A stretch of 47,929 bases of DNA from Pseudohongiella sp. (GTDB lineage: Bacteria; Pseudomonadota; Gammaproteobacteria; Pseudomonadales; Pseudohongiellaceae), in assembly GCA_013204155.1 (NCBI GenBank), contig JABMOK010000184.1, positions 1-47,929 on the forward strand, in the 5' to 3' direction. The notes under the pieces were generated by a model. The model saw only the letters and a list, made by a program, of their open reading frames with translations, had not been told where the DNA came from and made no database searches. Positions 35,671 to 43,743 of the stretch are shown here, in pieces. A program made the translations under genes and the position numbers. Each line of letters opens with the position of its first letter. Position 1 is the first letter of the stretch.

Positions 35671-36906
35671 CTACTTGCTGAAGAGTCCCATCGCTCGTTC
35701 GGCGAAGCTTTTTCTGATGGATGGAATCAAATCGATAGAGAGTAAACCAAATTTTCTGAGCCAGGTCTTGGCGGTACTATTACTCGAAAACAGTTGTGTT
35801 ATGTAGTGAGTAAAATTGATCGTCTGCGCCTGGTCCATTTCCTGCTGCTCCAGATATTCCTGCAATACACTCATTTCGCCCAATGACCTGGCCTGGGAAA
35901 AAGCCTTCTGCAAAACACTTACTAGTACTTGCGTATCACGCAGGGCAAGATTAAGACCCTGCCCGGCGACCGGGTGCAAGGTATGAGCTACATTGCCGAG
36001 CAGTACCAGACCCGGCCTGATTTGTTCTTTCGCAACAGACAAGCTCAGTGGATAAATAAATCTTTCGCCTAGCTGTTGCAGTCGCCCAAGTCGATTCCCA
36101 AAGCGCTGTTGCAGCCTTGGCAATAATTCGTCTTCGCTCATCGCGGCAAATTCCGCAGACTGTTCTGTCGTTAGCGTCCAAACCAGCGACCCTCGATTGC
36201 ACTGATCGATGGACTCCAGTGGCAACACTGCCAAAGGCCCAGTGTCGGTGAATCTTTCGAAGGCAATATTATTGTGCGGCTTTTCAAATGCTATGTTGGC
36301 AATAAGCGCATGTTGTGAATATTGTTCAACTGTCCTGTCGATTCCAAGTTGCGAACAGATTGGAGACTTACCGCCGTCTGCCAATACCACAAGCGAGGCG
36401 TTAACTGAGTAGCTTTCAGATCCACTCTCAATCTGCAGAGCCATTCCGGCGGCGTCGGGCTTAATAGTTAAAATAGACGCCGGGCATAACAGCTGGATTG
36501 AGTGCGAACTCTCCATGGCCGAATTCAATACCACGCCGAGCGCCTTGTTTTCAATCACGTAGCCGAGGGCATCGACGCCGTGCTCGGCGTGGTGTAAATG
36601 GCTCGAACCCAATCGTCCTCTGTCGGAAACATGAATTTCTTTTATCGCAGTTACAACATCTGCTAACTGCTCCCATAAACCCATGTTATCGAATATTCTG
36701 CTGGAACCGAAAGACAGCGCGGTTGATCTGGCATCAAAACTCAACTGCTCGGAAATACTGCTGCTGGCAGCAATGGCCTCGACAACCAGAATCGAGAAAT
36801 TCTCTTTGTCGATTGCATGATCAATTGCACAGGCAAAGCTTGCTCCGACCATGCCGCCGCCCACAACAACCAGATCATAATTATCTTGGGGTTGCTGAAT
36901 TCGCAT
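35671..36906 (-). CDS. ubiH: 2-octaprenyl-6-methoxyphenol hydroxylase
   Basis: 411 aa. The FAD motif is VVVGGGMVGASFACAI and the second FAD motif is LLGNVAHTLHPVAGQGLNLAL. The GN.A.TLHPVAGQG form is characteristic of UbiH, which hydroxylates C1 of the ubiquinone ring, against the GDAAHTI form of the other hydroxylase in this window. It follows pepP with a 3-bp gap, the standard gammaproteobacterial order, so the two are co-transcribed. The reaction uses O2, so it belongs to aerobic ubiquinone synthesis in the membrane-associated Ubi complex. Confidence 0.9.
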   Translation of the reverse strand: MRIQQPQDNYDLVVVGGGMVGASFACAIDHAIDKENFSILVVEAIAASSSISEQLSFDARSTALSFGSSRIFDNMGLWEQLADVVTAIKEIHVSDRGRLGSSHLHHAEHGVDALGYVIENKALGVVLNSAMESSHSIQLLCPASILTIKPDAAGMALQIESGSESYSVNASLVVLADGGKSPICSQLGIDRTVEQYSQHALIANIAFEKPHNNIAFERFTDTGPLAVLPLESIDQCNRGSLVWTLTTEQSAEFAAMSEDELLPRLQQRFGNRLGRLQQLGERFIYPLSLSVAKEQIRPGLVLLGNVAHTLHPVAGQGLNLALRDTQVLVSVLQKAFSQARSLGEMSVLQEYLEQQEMDQAQTINFTHYITQLFSSNSTAKTWLRKFGLLSIDLIPSIRKSFAERAMGLFSK

Positions 36907-36909
36907 AGG

Positions 36910-38232
36910 CTAGTGTGCAGCTTCCGCCATAAACGATTCGATTTCCTGAACCGTTTTCGGAATGCCATTGCTGAGAATTCTATACCCCTTCTTGGTAACC
37001 AACACATCATCCTCTATGCGCACACCGATGCCACGCCATTTCTTCGGGACTTTTTTATTGTCAGGGGAAATATAAATACCTGGCTCTACTGTCGTTACCA
37101 TGCCGGGCTCCATCAGCCGCCAACTATCATCAATTTTATAGTCACCCACATCATGCACGTCCATGCCAATCCAGTGACCTACCTTGTGCATATAGAAATC
37201 CCGGTAGGCCTCACTCTTTATCAGCTGACTTGTACGACCTTTAAGCAAACCCAATTTAACCAGGCCTCGGGTAATAATTTTTACCGATATCTTGTGCGGC
37301 TCATCCCAGGGAACGCCCGGAGCTATAGCTTCGATAGCCGCAGATTGCGCATTCAAAACCAATTCATAGATAGCTTTTTGTTCTGCAGTAAATTTTCCCG
37401 AGGCAGGGAAGGTGCGCGTGATATCAGAGGCATAGTGCTCATATTCACAACCTGCATCTATAAGTATCAGGTCGCCCTCTTTAACTTCGGCGTTATTCTC
37501 GTTGTAGTGCAATATGCAGGCGTTGTCTCCCGCCGCCACAATTGAACTGTAGGCCGGAGCCCGGCTACCATTCCGGGTAAAAGCATGGAGTAACTCCGCC
37601 TCAAGCTCGTACTCTTTAATACCCGGCTTGCAATAGGCCATTGCCCGTTTGTGGCCTTCGGCCGAAATTTTTGCCGCCTGTTCCATCAATTTGACTTCGT
37701 TTGCACTCTTGATTAAACGCAGCTCATGCAATAGATGATCGAGTACCAGAAATTCGCTGGGAGGGTGGGCTCCCATTTTTGCCTTACTGCGAATAACCTT
37801 AACCCAATCCATCACCTGATTATCAAACTGATCATCTTTCCCCATGGAATAGTAAACCCGGTCACGACCTTCGATCAGGCCAGGCAGAATGTCATCAATA
37901 TCAGTAATCGGAAACGCGTCATCAAAAAGCAATTCCTCGCACGCCACATCCGGGCCCATCAATACGCCTGTCCACAGCTCTTTTTCCTTGTTCTTCTGCT
38001 GACAAAATAACACCGCTTCACCCTGCTTGCGGCCTGGTATTAGTGCCAGCAAGGCATCTGCTTCGGTAAATCCCGTGAGATAATAAAAATCGCTATTTTG
38101 GCGATACAGGTACTCCGCATCACCATTACGCATTCGAGCTGGCGCCGATGCCAGCAAGGCAATGCTATTCGGCTCCATCTGTGCCATCAGTTCCTTTCGG
38201 CGAAGCTTTATTTCTCGGTATTTACTGCTCAT
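36910..38232 (-). CDS. pepP: Xaa-Pro aminopeptidase
   Basis: 440 aa, the usual length. An N-terminal AMP_N domain (~1-170) is followed by the M24 pita-bread domain. Metal ligands are in DAGCEYEHYASDITRTFP (two Asp), HKVGHWIGMDVHD (His), TVEPGIYI (Glu) and GIGVRIEDD (Glu). The enzyme removes N-terminal residues before proline in the cytoplasm. GAGG lies just before the ATG. It heads the pepP-ubiH unit. In most relatives a ygfB (UPF0149) gene sits directly upstream; none is visible in the 214 bp to the divergent TIGR02449 gene. Confidence 0.95.
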   Translation of the reverse strand: MSSKYREIKLRRKELMAQMEPNSIALLASAPARMRNGDAEYLYRQNSDFYYLTGFTEADALLALIPGRKQGEAVLFCQQKNKEKELWTGVLMGPDVACEELLFDDAFPITDIDDILPGLIEGRDRVYYSMGKDDQFDNQVMDWVKVIRSKAKMGAHPPSEFLVLDHLLHELRLIKSANEVKLMEQAAKISAEGHKRAMAYCKPGIKEYELEAELLHAFTRNGSRAPAYSSIVAAGDNACILHYNENNAEVKEGDLILIDAGCEYEHYASDITRTFPASGKFTAEQKAIYELVLNAQSAAIEAIAPGVPWDEPHKISVKIITRGLVKLGLLKGRTSQLIKSEAYRDFYMHKVGHWIGMDVHDVGDYKIDDSWRLMEPGMVTTVEPGIYISPDNKKVPKKWRGIGVRIEDDVLVTKKGYRILSNGIPKTVQEIESFMAEAAH

Positions 38233-38320
38233 TTTTCCTCAATCCCACGCTGTCACAACAGCGCACAAGCATATAGCTGTCTCAATGCGGAACCAAGTGC
38301 CAATTTTTGCAATTCCATTA

Positions 38321-38349
38321 TTGACCCCTTTCCCGCACGGCTCTATAGT
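38321..38349 (+). promoter_or_regulatory. Sigma-70 promoter of TIGR02449-zapA
   Basis: TTGACC (38321-38326) and TATAGT (38344-38349) are 17 bp apart, each with five of six consensus bases. Start would be near 38356, about 90 nt before the first gene. Confidence 0.65.
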
Positions 38350-38446
38350 TAGCAGATTGTTAATGTAAATCCTAAGCTATTGCCAATAGCCCGTTGCGGT
38401 CATTGATATTTAGTTAAAATTTGAGATTCCTGAAGAATAAACCAAT

Positions 38447-38653
38447 ATGAGCGAAGATAGATTCCAGGCCCTGAGCGAGAAAGTCGATGACCTTATCGAT
38501 CGCCATGCTGACATGAAGCGCGAAAATCAATTGCTGAAGGCCAATGAAATCTCCTGGCATTCCGAGCGCAAGCAATTGAAGGATAACAACAAAGATGCAA
38601 AGTTGAAGTTGATGTCCGTGTTGGCCCGGCTCAAAGCCATGGATCAATCCTAG
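38447..38653 (+). CDS. TIGR02449 coiled-coil protein (ZapB-like)
   Basis: 68 aa, almost wholly a coiled coil with heptad leucines (FQALSEKVDDLIDRHADMK and NQLLKANEISWHSERKQLK). This matches the TIGR02449 family, found directly upstream of zapA in many gammaproteobacteria, and resembles ZapB in size and form. A role in cell division beside ZapA is likely from position and form, but is not shown here. It is 53 bp upstream of zapA and shares its promoter. Confidence 0.88.
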   Translation: MSEDRFQALSEKVDDLIDRHADMKRENQLLKANEISWHSERKQLKDNNKDAKLKLMSVLARLKAMDQS

Positions 38654-38663
38654 TCCCGATCTC

Positions 38664-38711
38664 GGGCATAAGTAATCTTGGGTATAAGTAATCTTGGGTA
38701 TAAGTAATGGA
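38664..38711. repeat. 16-bp tandem repeat covering the zapA start
   Basis: Three units: gggcataagtaatctt, gggtataagtaatctt and gggtataagtaatgga. The zapA ATG (38707-38709) lies in the third unit where the first two have ATC, so the start region is itself repeat-derived. Confidence 0.9.
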
Positions 38712-39021
38712 CGAACAAAGCACTTCTGTACAAGTAAAAATTCTCGATAAAGAGTATCAGGTGAATTGTCCCGCTTCAGATCAGGAAGCCCTGATTAAGT
38801 CTGCGCGCTATCTGGATGAGAACATGCGGAAGATTAAGGGACGGGGCAATATCCATGGAGCGGAGAAAATCGCGGTCATGGCGGCGCTCAATATTACCCA
38901 TGACATGTTGCGCAAGAACCGCCTGATTAATGAAACCCGGCACACCACAGCGCAACAGGTTAAGGCCCTCGAAGATAGAATCGATTCCGCTATTGCCAGT
39001 AGCCGTCAACTCGAGCTCTAG
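38707..39021 (+). CDS. zapA: Cell division protein ZapA
   Basis: 104 aa, the normal length. The N-terminal domain contains VQVKILDKEYQVNCPASDQEALIKSA. IAVMAALNITHDML follows, and then a C-terminal coiled coil (TAQQVKALEDRIDSAI). ZapA bundles FtsZ filaments at the division site. No good Shine-Dalgarno is present; the only purine run is the GGG of the tandem repeat, 8 bases before the ATG. An in-frame stop directly upstream excludes a longer start. It is followed by the 6S RNA gene, as in related genomes. Confidence 0.95.
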   Translation: MDEQSTSVQVKILDKEYQVNCPASDQEALIKSARYLDENMRKIKGRGNIHGAEKIAVMAALNITHDMLRKNRLINETRHTTAQQVKALEDRIDSAIASSRQLEL

Positions 39022-39124
39022 TGGCGAGCACTTAAAGTGCCATCTATTCAGGGCGTTCCCTTGCTCTGCGCTTTCCTTGCCCGCTCTCCTTCCTTACTCC
39101 CGTCGCCCGATATATACTTGATCG

Positions 39125-39306
39125 CGGAGTTCCCTAGAACATTTGCCAATCAAAAATGTTCTTGAGCCGATATCTGTATCACCGGAGGCAACTCGATAGA
39201 TGTTGTTGTGCATGTCCGCTCGTCGGAAAGCCTTATACATCGCGGGAGCCACCACCTGGACCTTTGGGTTCAGGGCAAATTTGGTAGCGGTGTTCCGGGG
39301 GGCTTA
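39125..39306 (+). ncRNA. ssrS: 6S RNA
   Basis: It lies between zapA and fau, the conserved place of ssrS. Recognisable 6S segments are ttgagccgatat near the 5' side, gtccgctcgtcggaaagcctta in two parts across the middle, and cctggacctttgggttcaggg near the 3' side. The ends can pair as a terminal stem: AGTTCCC (39128-39134) with GGGGGCT (39298-39304), then GAAC with GTTC. The RNA copies an open promoter and binds sigma-70 RNA polymerase in stationary phase. TATACT at 39113-39118 is a likely -10. The ends are good to within a few bases. Confidence 0.88.
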
Positions 39307-39341
39307 ACACTTTTTCTCAGCGCATTTATTGCTATCCTTCT

Positions 39342-39938
39342 ATGACTGGCGACACACCTAAAGTGCTACGATCTTCTCTTCGTCAGGCTCGCCAGGCTAT
39401 GTCTTCCGAGCAACAGAACACCGCGGCAAAGGATTTATTTAATCTGCTTGGTAAGCAGGAATTTTTCCGCGTTGCTCAGCGCATCGCCTTCTATCAGGCC
39501 GCCGATGGCGAAATTGATCCCCGCTTGTTGCTGGAACTGGCTTTAAGTGAGGGTAAGTCTTGTTTCCTCCCCGTCCTGGCAAAAGATAATCCCGACTTTA
39601 TTTCTTTCTCTCCCTATGACACAAGCACAGAGCTGATCGAGAATCGGTATGGGATTCCGGAACCGGCATCCACGGAGCTTATAGTCTCGCCCACTGAGCT
39701 TGACGTAGTTTTTGTGCCATTGGTAGGGTTCAGCGCGGATTGTTTTCGACTGGGTATGGGCAAGGGCTTCTACGACCGCCGCTTCAGTTTCAAGATTCTT
39801 AATCGGAGCAGCAATCCACTGCTGGTGGGTCTGGCTCACGAAAGCCAGCGGCTTGATTCATTTCCGGTAGAAAACTGGGATGTTCGAATGGACGCGATTG
39901 CCACCGACAAAAAAATATACCGCCCCGATACTGCATAG
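39342..39938 (+). CDS. fau: 5-formyltetrahydrofolate cyclo-ligase
   Basis: 198 aa. The N-terminal KVLRSSLRQARQAMSSEQQ and the C-terminal VPLVGFSADCFRLGMGKGFYDRRF (read as two parts) are the ATP- and folate-binding signatures of the family. The last part, SFPVENWDVRMDAIAT, matches the usual ending. It converts 5-formyl-THF to 5,10-methenyl-THF. The position just after 6S RNA is standard and, as in E. coli ygfA, the two are likely co-transcribed and the RNA processed out. Confidence 0.95.
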   Translation: MTGDTPKVLRSSLRQARQAMSSEQQNTAAKDLFNLLGKQEFFRVAQRIAFYQAADGEIDPRLLLELALSEGKSCFLPVLAKDNPDFISFSPYDTSTELIENRYGIPEPASTELIVSPTELDVVFVPLVGFSADCFRLGMGKGFYDRRFSFKILNRSSNPLLVGLAHESQRLDSFPVENWDVRMDAIATDKKIYRPDTA

Positions 39939-39943
39939 GGCGG
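39911..39943 (-). terminator. Intrinsic terminator for the minus-strand microprotein gene
   Basis: On the minus strand CCGCCC (39943-39938) pairs with GGGCGG (39925-39920) around 12 nt, followed by TATATTTTTT. It overlaps the fau 3' end. On the plus strand the stem has no T-run, so it serves the minus-strand transcript coming from 40116. Confidence 0.6.
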
Positions 39944-40023
39944 AATACTGAGCTAAGCGCCTATCCCTGGCGCACTTTCCTTTGTTACTTTTTAAATTCA
40001 GGGTCGTGCCGGGATTGGGCGCC

Positions 40024-40116
40024 CTACATCAATGCACTTTGGGCAACGCCGCTGGCCAACACACTCACTACAAACAGGGTGATAACTATCACAACCATAT
40101 CCGGTTTCTTTCTCAT
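40024..40116 (-). CDS. 30-aa membrane microprotein
   Basis: ATG at 40116, with GGAG spaced 7 bases upstream (GGAGAAAGACATG). The product is 30 aa: a basic start (MRKKPD), a hydrophobic helix (MVVIVITLFVVSVLASGV) and a short tail (AQSALM). A terminator lies about 80 bp past the stop. It is divergent from imuA. Short membrane proteins that start with a KPD-like motif occur in related bacteria as uncharacterised genes; I recall no function. The ribosome site plus terminator make it credible. Confidence 0.55.
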   Translation of the reverse strand: MRKKPDMVVIVITLFVVSVLASGVAQSALM

Positions 40117-40262
40117 GTCTTTCTCCGGGACAGATTCTACGCTCAGATTCCTTAACGGCTTTTCCGGGAAAAGCTTTAGTTTTCCCTAAAAAACAATCGA
40201 TTAGCTGAAGAACTTCGCTTCACATCTAGGCCTTGTTAGCTAAAATTTCTATTCCCTACTCC

Positions 40263-40290
40263 TTGCTTTCAGCGAATCGCTCTCTATAAT
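40263..40290 (+). promoter_or_regulatory. imuA promoter
   Basis: TTGCTT (40263-40268), a 16-bp spacer, and a perfect TATAAT (40285-40290). The LexA box begins one base after the -10, covering the transcription start. Confidence 0.75.
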
Positions 40291-40291
40291 G

Positions 40292-40307
40292 CTGTACATA
40301 CATACAG
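40292..40307 (+). promoter_or_regulatory. LexA (SOS) box of imuA-imuB
   Basis: CTGTACATACATACAG, a full match to CTGT-N8-ACAG. It is placed just after the -10, the classical position for repression. Confidence 0.92.
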
Positions 40308-40343
40308 TACTTATAGGCAGTAATAGGGAATTGGGTTTTCAAA

Positions 40344-41060
40344 ATGACTACTATCAGAAATCATGACCAGCCCCAGGCAGGATACAAAAACCTCCCGGCG
40401 GACAAGGCCTGTGGCCATACAACGCATATAGATACGCTGTTACACAGTAATCCGAATCTGTGGCGCGGCGTCGATATGGCCGGTCAGGGCTGCCATGGCC
40501 ACAGCACCGGTTTTCCCCAGCTGGACAATATTCTTCCCGGGCGCGGCTGGCCGCATAAGGGCTTGATGGAAATCATCACTCCTCATTGGGGCATGGGTGA
40601 ATTACAGCTATTGATTCCGCTCATGCGTTCAATTGTTGAACAGGGGCAGTGGATTCTGTGGATATCCCCTCCCTATCTGCTTTATGCCCCTGCCCTGATT
40701 CAGGCCGGGATTAATACCGACCAGGTTCTGCTGGTAAAACTGGACACCTCCTGTAAAGACGCTCTGTGGAGTATGGAAAAAGCCCTGCAGACTGAAAACT
40801 GCGGACTGGTACTCGCCTGGCAAAACTGGCTACCGAATAAGGTACTGCGACGTTTGCAGCTGGCGGCAGATGTTGGAAACACCTTGGGCGTCCTGTTCAA
40901 GCATCATGATAGTGAACACTCACCCTCTCTTATGCGCTTGAAAATAGGGGATTCTCTGCCTAGCGAAGGCCAATTTAATGAATCCGAAGTGACCCTGATA
41001 AAGGCCCGTGGAAACTTTCGACCCTTGACTGCCCGAGTCAATTTCTATCAGCAAACTTAG
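40344..41060 (+). CDS. imuA: ImuA, SulA/RecA-like mutasome protein
   Basis: 238 aa. The core begins FPQLDNILPGRGWPHKGLMEI and continues LLIPLMRSIVEQGQWILWISPPYLLYAPAL (seen in parts), the typical ImuA start that resembles RecA/SulA but lacks a full Walker A. LVLAWQNWLPNKVLRRLQLAA is also conserved. ImuA supports the ImuB-DnaE2 translesion polymerase complex in SOS mutagenesis. The LexA box and promoter are directly upstream. The first 40 residues are not conserved. imuB follows after 18 bp. Confidence 0.92.
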   Translation: MTTIRNHDQPQAGYKNLPADKACGHTTHIDTLLHSNPNLWRGVDMAGQGCHGHSTGFPQLDNILPGRGWPHKGLMEIITPHWGMGELQLLIPLMRSIVEQGQWILWISPPYLLYAPALIQAGINTDQVLLVKLDTSCKDALWSMEKALQTENCGLVLAWQNWLPNKVLRRLQLAADVGNTLGVLFKHHDSEHSPSLMRLKIGDSLPSEGQFNESEVTLIKARGNFRPLTARVNFYQQT

Positions 41061-41078
41061 CCGCTCTGGAGCAAAGCC

Positions 41079-42602
41079 TTGGAAGATCCAGACAGCACGG
41101 CCCAACTCCCCCTGCCATCTTTGCCGGATAATTCCACCGCTCGAGTCATTAGGCTGCACCCTCGCGGCGGAGCAAAGTCTTTAGGCAATGCAGCAACGAC
41201 GGCTAAGGATGCTGGTTCGGATCATTGCCGTTCGGACCAGCAAACGACCAATCGTCAAACAGCCAGCAAGCGAAACTGCCTGTGGTATGCGCTCTATTTC
41301 CCCCAGCTAGGCGAATTGAACAAGCCACAGCAGGAAAAATATTTACATGAACTGGCCGGACTGGTTCAGAGCGTCAGTTCCACCGTCAGCTTTCATCCTC
41401 TGACATTGATTTGCGAGATACGCAGTAGTCTGAAATATTTTGCCGGCATCGATGTTATTCACAACAAACTGAAACAGCAGCTTGGCGCGCAATTGAGCGC
41501 ATGGGACCTGGCGAATGATTTTCTGTATGCCGCCAGCCCTACTGTGACAGCCAGCCTGCTGTTGGCCAGATCTGGCCGAAACACATTGGTTTATCAGAAA
41601 GAGAATCTGCGTTCGGCGCTGGGGAAATTACCTACCGAGGTATTGGATCTGGACAAGGAGCAGAGGCGCCGCCTGTATAATATGGGGGTACGTCATTTAA
41701 GCGATATCTGGCGTCTACCAGGCGATGGTTTACGCAAACGCTTTGGCAGCAATTTTGTTAATCAATTGAATAAGGCTTTGGGGAAGGTTCCTGAACCTAC
41801 CCGAAATTATTTGCCACCCCCTGCCTTCGCCACATCCTGTGAGCTGCCCTATGAACTGGAAAATCTCGATCGATTACTTCCGCTGGCCGATGAGATGCTG
41901 GCGCAGCTTTGTGATTTCTTACGCCGCCGCGATCTTGCCACTAGTCATCTATTGTTCTCCCTGTCACATGAGAGGCGCAGTAGTACTAAAATCGAACTGG
42001 GTCTGCGCCAGGCCAGTCGTTCACAAGAACATCTCATGCTGTTGCTGGAAACTCGCTTCAGCAATCTGACTATCCCGGCGCCAGTAAGCACAATTAAAGT
42101 TGAAGCTAAAAACTTCGATGCCTTTAGCGGACACAGCGATTCTTTGTTGATAACAGGCAAGCCGGCAACAAGGCGATACAACGACAGCAAGCTTAGCCAA
42201 TTCATTGAACAATTGCAGAGCCGACTGGGAGAGCATCATGTTAAGCGCGTTAATAACCTAGCCGAACATTGCCCCGAATATGCCAGTCAGCAATTTAATC
42301 TCAATTCATTAAACGACGCAGAGAAAAACAAACCCGTTACTACTGAACAAGCCGCTTCAAATCCCAGACCTTTCTGGTTACTGCAAGACCCCGTGCAACT
42401 TACCCTCAGAAAGGGCAAACTTTATCATCGTAAAACCATCTCCCTTGTAAGCGGACCCGAACGTATCGAGACCTATTGGTGGTCAGGAAGCAATATACGT
42501 CGCGATTACTATGTCGCCAGAGAAGCCAACGGCAGTCGCTTATGGATTTACCGAGAAAAAGGCGTTGAAAAAAACTGGTATCTGCATGGATTTTTTGCGT
42601 AA
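41079..42602 (+). CDS. imuB: ImuB, Y-family polymerase-like mutasome hub
   Basis: 507 aa with a TTG start at 41079 (GGAG about 9 bases upstream). The conserved part begins near residue 68 at LWYALYFPQLGEL. In active Y-family polymerases this segment carries the first catalytic Asp; here the positions are aromatic or polar, as in other ImuB proteins, so it is a non-catalytic hub. LGVRHLSDIWRLPGDGLRKRFG-like HhH and little-finger regions follow. The C-terminus holds ERIETYWWSGSNIRRDYYVA and RLWIYREKG, typical of ImuB. The N-terminal ~65 residues are unconserved; QLPLPSL near residue 9 loosely resembles a clamp-binding motif. It normally recruits DnaE2 and the beta clamp. Confidence 0.92.
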   Translation: MEDPDSTAQLPLPSLPDNSTARVIRLHPRGGAKSLGNAATTAKDAGSDHCRSDQQTTNRQTASKRNCLWYALYFPQLGELNKPQQEKYLHELAGLVQSVSSTVSFHPLTLICEIRSSLKYFAGIDVIHNKLKQQLGAQLSAWDLANDFLYAASPTVTASLLLARSGRNTLVYQKENLRSALGKLPTEVLDLDKEQRRRLYNMGVRHLSDIWRLPGDGLRKRFGSNFVNQLNKALGKVPEPTRNYLPPPAFATSCELPYELENLDRLLPLADEMLAQLCDFLRRRDLATSHLLFSLSHERRSSTKIELGLRQASRSQEHLMLLLETRFSNLTIPAPVSTIKVEAKNFDAFSGHSDSLLITGKPATRRYNDSKLSQFIEQLQSRLGEHHVKRVNNLAEHCPEYASQQFNLNSLNDAEKNKPVTTEQAASNPRPFWLLQDPVQLTLRKGKLYHRKTISLVSGPERIETYWWSGSNIRRDYYVAREANGSRLWIYREKGVEKNWYLHGFFA

Positions 42603-42718
42603 CTATCACCCAGAACCATGATCCAAATTAGTCCTTCGGGAACTGCTTTGCCGTAAAGTGTTCGCTGTGGACTAGTTAAAAACAGGGGTGGCATCACTTG
42701 CAACGCGAGACTCCCAGT

Positions 42719-43693
42719 ATGAGAAACGTGTCGAAGGTACGAACTCTAACCCACAACAGGGTTGCTGCGCTGTGCCTGTTTGTTCTTGCGCCTTTCTGCA
42801 GTTCTACAGGGGTTGCTGCCGAGCAGGATGCAGGGCTAGAGGCCAGCCCATGGCAGTGGCTGGAAGGCAGGAGAGATCAGGTATCGAGAAACGTTACGGC
42901 GCTGGGGCGAAGTCTGGATGCCTGGCTTGCTGGCGAAGGGCTGGGGGAGCAGGCCAATGAAACCTATTTGCGCATTCGCCTTAATCAACAACTGGGTTCA
43001 TTCGACGGCTATAGCTCGCACGTCAAGCTAGGCGGAAGCCTTGATCTTCCTCGCGTATCGGAACGCTGGAAACTGATTTTCGAATCAGATGATAAGCAGC
43101 TTAATTCACTGGGAGAAGGGGCTCTTGGAGAGGAACCCTCGAGCGAATCGATAGCCGGGTTTAGCTATCAACAAAAAGCCGGCGACTCGTGGCAGCTGAG
43201 TCATTCAATCGGCTTGCGCAGTAAACTATCGGCCGACCCCTTCTACCGTTTCAAGGCGCAACGTGAGCAACAAATCAGTGATGCCTGGTCACTCGGGGTT
43301 CGACAAAAAATCTGGCACTACGAGAGTCAGGGCTGGGGCTACGACACGACTGTTTCTTTTAATCGAGAACTTACGCCGAAAAGAGTTTTACGTGTTGCTT
43401 CGGAAATAAAATATCAACAGAGCCGTAGACAGACGGAATTTAGTCAGTCCATTTCCTTGCACACTGCGCTCGCGCAATATGAAACAATCAGTTATGAATT
43501 GGGTATATTGGGCTTGAATAAACCCAACGTCAGGATTAGTGATTACTATGTAGGCGCTCAGTATCGCCGGGCAATTCGCAGTGACTGGCTGTTCCTTGAA
43601 GTATTGCCTCAGCTGCTGGTGTCACGCGACGAGAACTGGCGCCCTCAGCCGCGCCTGATTCTTAATCTGGAAGTATTATTCTTCGATTTATAG
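42719..43693 (+). CDS. Hypothetical outer-membrane-like protein downstream of imuB
   Basis: 324 aa from the ATG at 42719, which gives a signal peptide (VAALCLFVLAPFCSSTGVAAEQ). A TTG at 42698 with AGGGG nine bases upstream would add seven residues. After a helical stretch (WQWLEGRRDQVSRNVTALG) the protein is alternating beta strands with regular aromatics (WSLGVRQKIWHYESQGWGYD, YYVGAQYRRAIRSDWLF), ending LNLEVLFFDL. This fits a small outer-membrane barrel. I do not recognise a named family. It lies 116 bp past imuB, so SOS read-through is possible, and is convergent with dnaE2. Confidence 0.75.
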   Translation: MRNVSKVRTLTHNRVAALCLFVLAPFCSSTGVAAEQDAGLEASPWQWLEGRRDQVSRNVTALGRSLDAWLAGEGLGEQANETYLRIRLNQQLGSFDGYSSHVKLGGSLDLPRVSERWKLIFESDDKQLNSLGEGALGEEPSSESIAGFSYQQKAGDSWQLSHSIGLRSKLSADPFYRFKAQREQQISDAWSLGVRQKIWHYESQGWGYDTTVSFNRELTPKRVLRVASEIKYQQSRRQTEFSQSISLHTALAQYETISYELGILGLNKPNVRISDYYVGAQYRRAIRSDWLFLEVLPQLLVSRDENWRPQPRLILNLEVLFFDL

Positions 43694-43743
43694 CCGTGTC
43701 TTATCGCCGCGCCGAAATCCGAGTCGGGCGCAAAAACTCCAGA

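Noticed and set aside
36817-37545. 242-codon plus-strand frame opposite pepP
   Set aside because: pepP has all metal-ligand motifs on the minus strand; this frame is antisense without a ribosome site.
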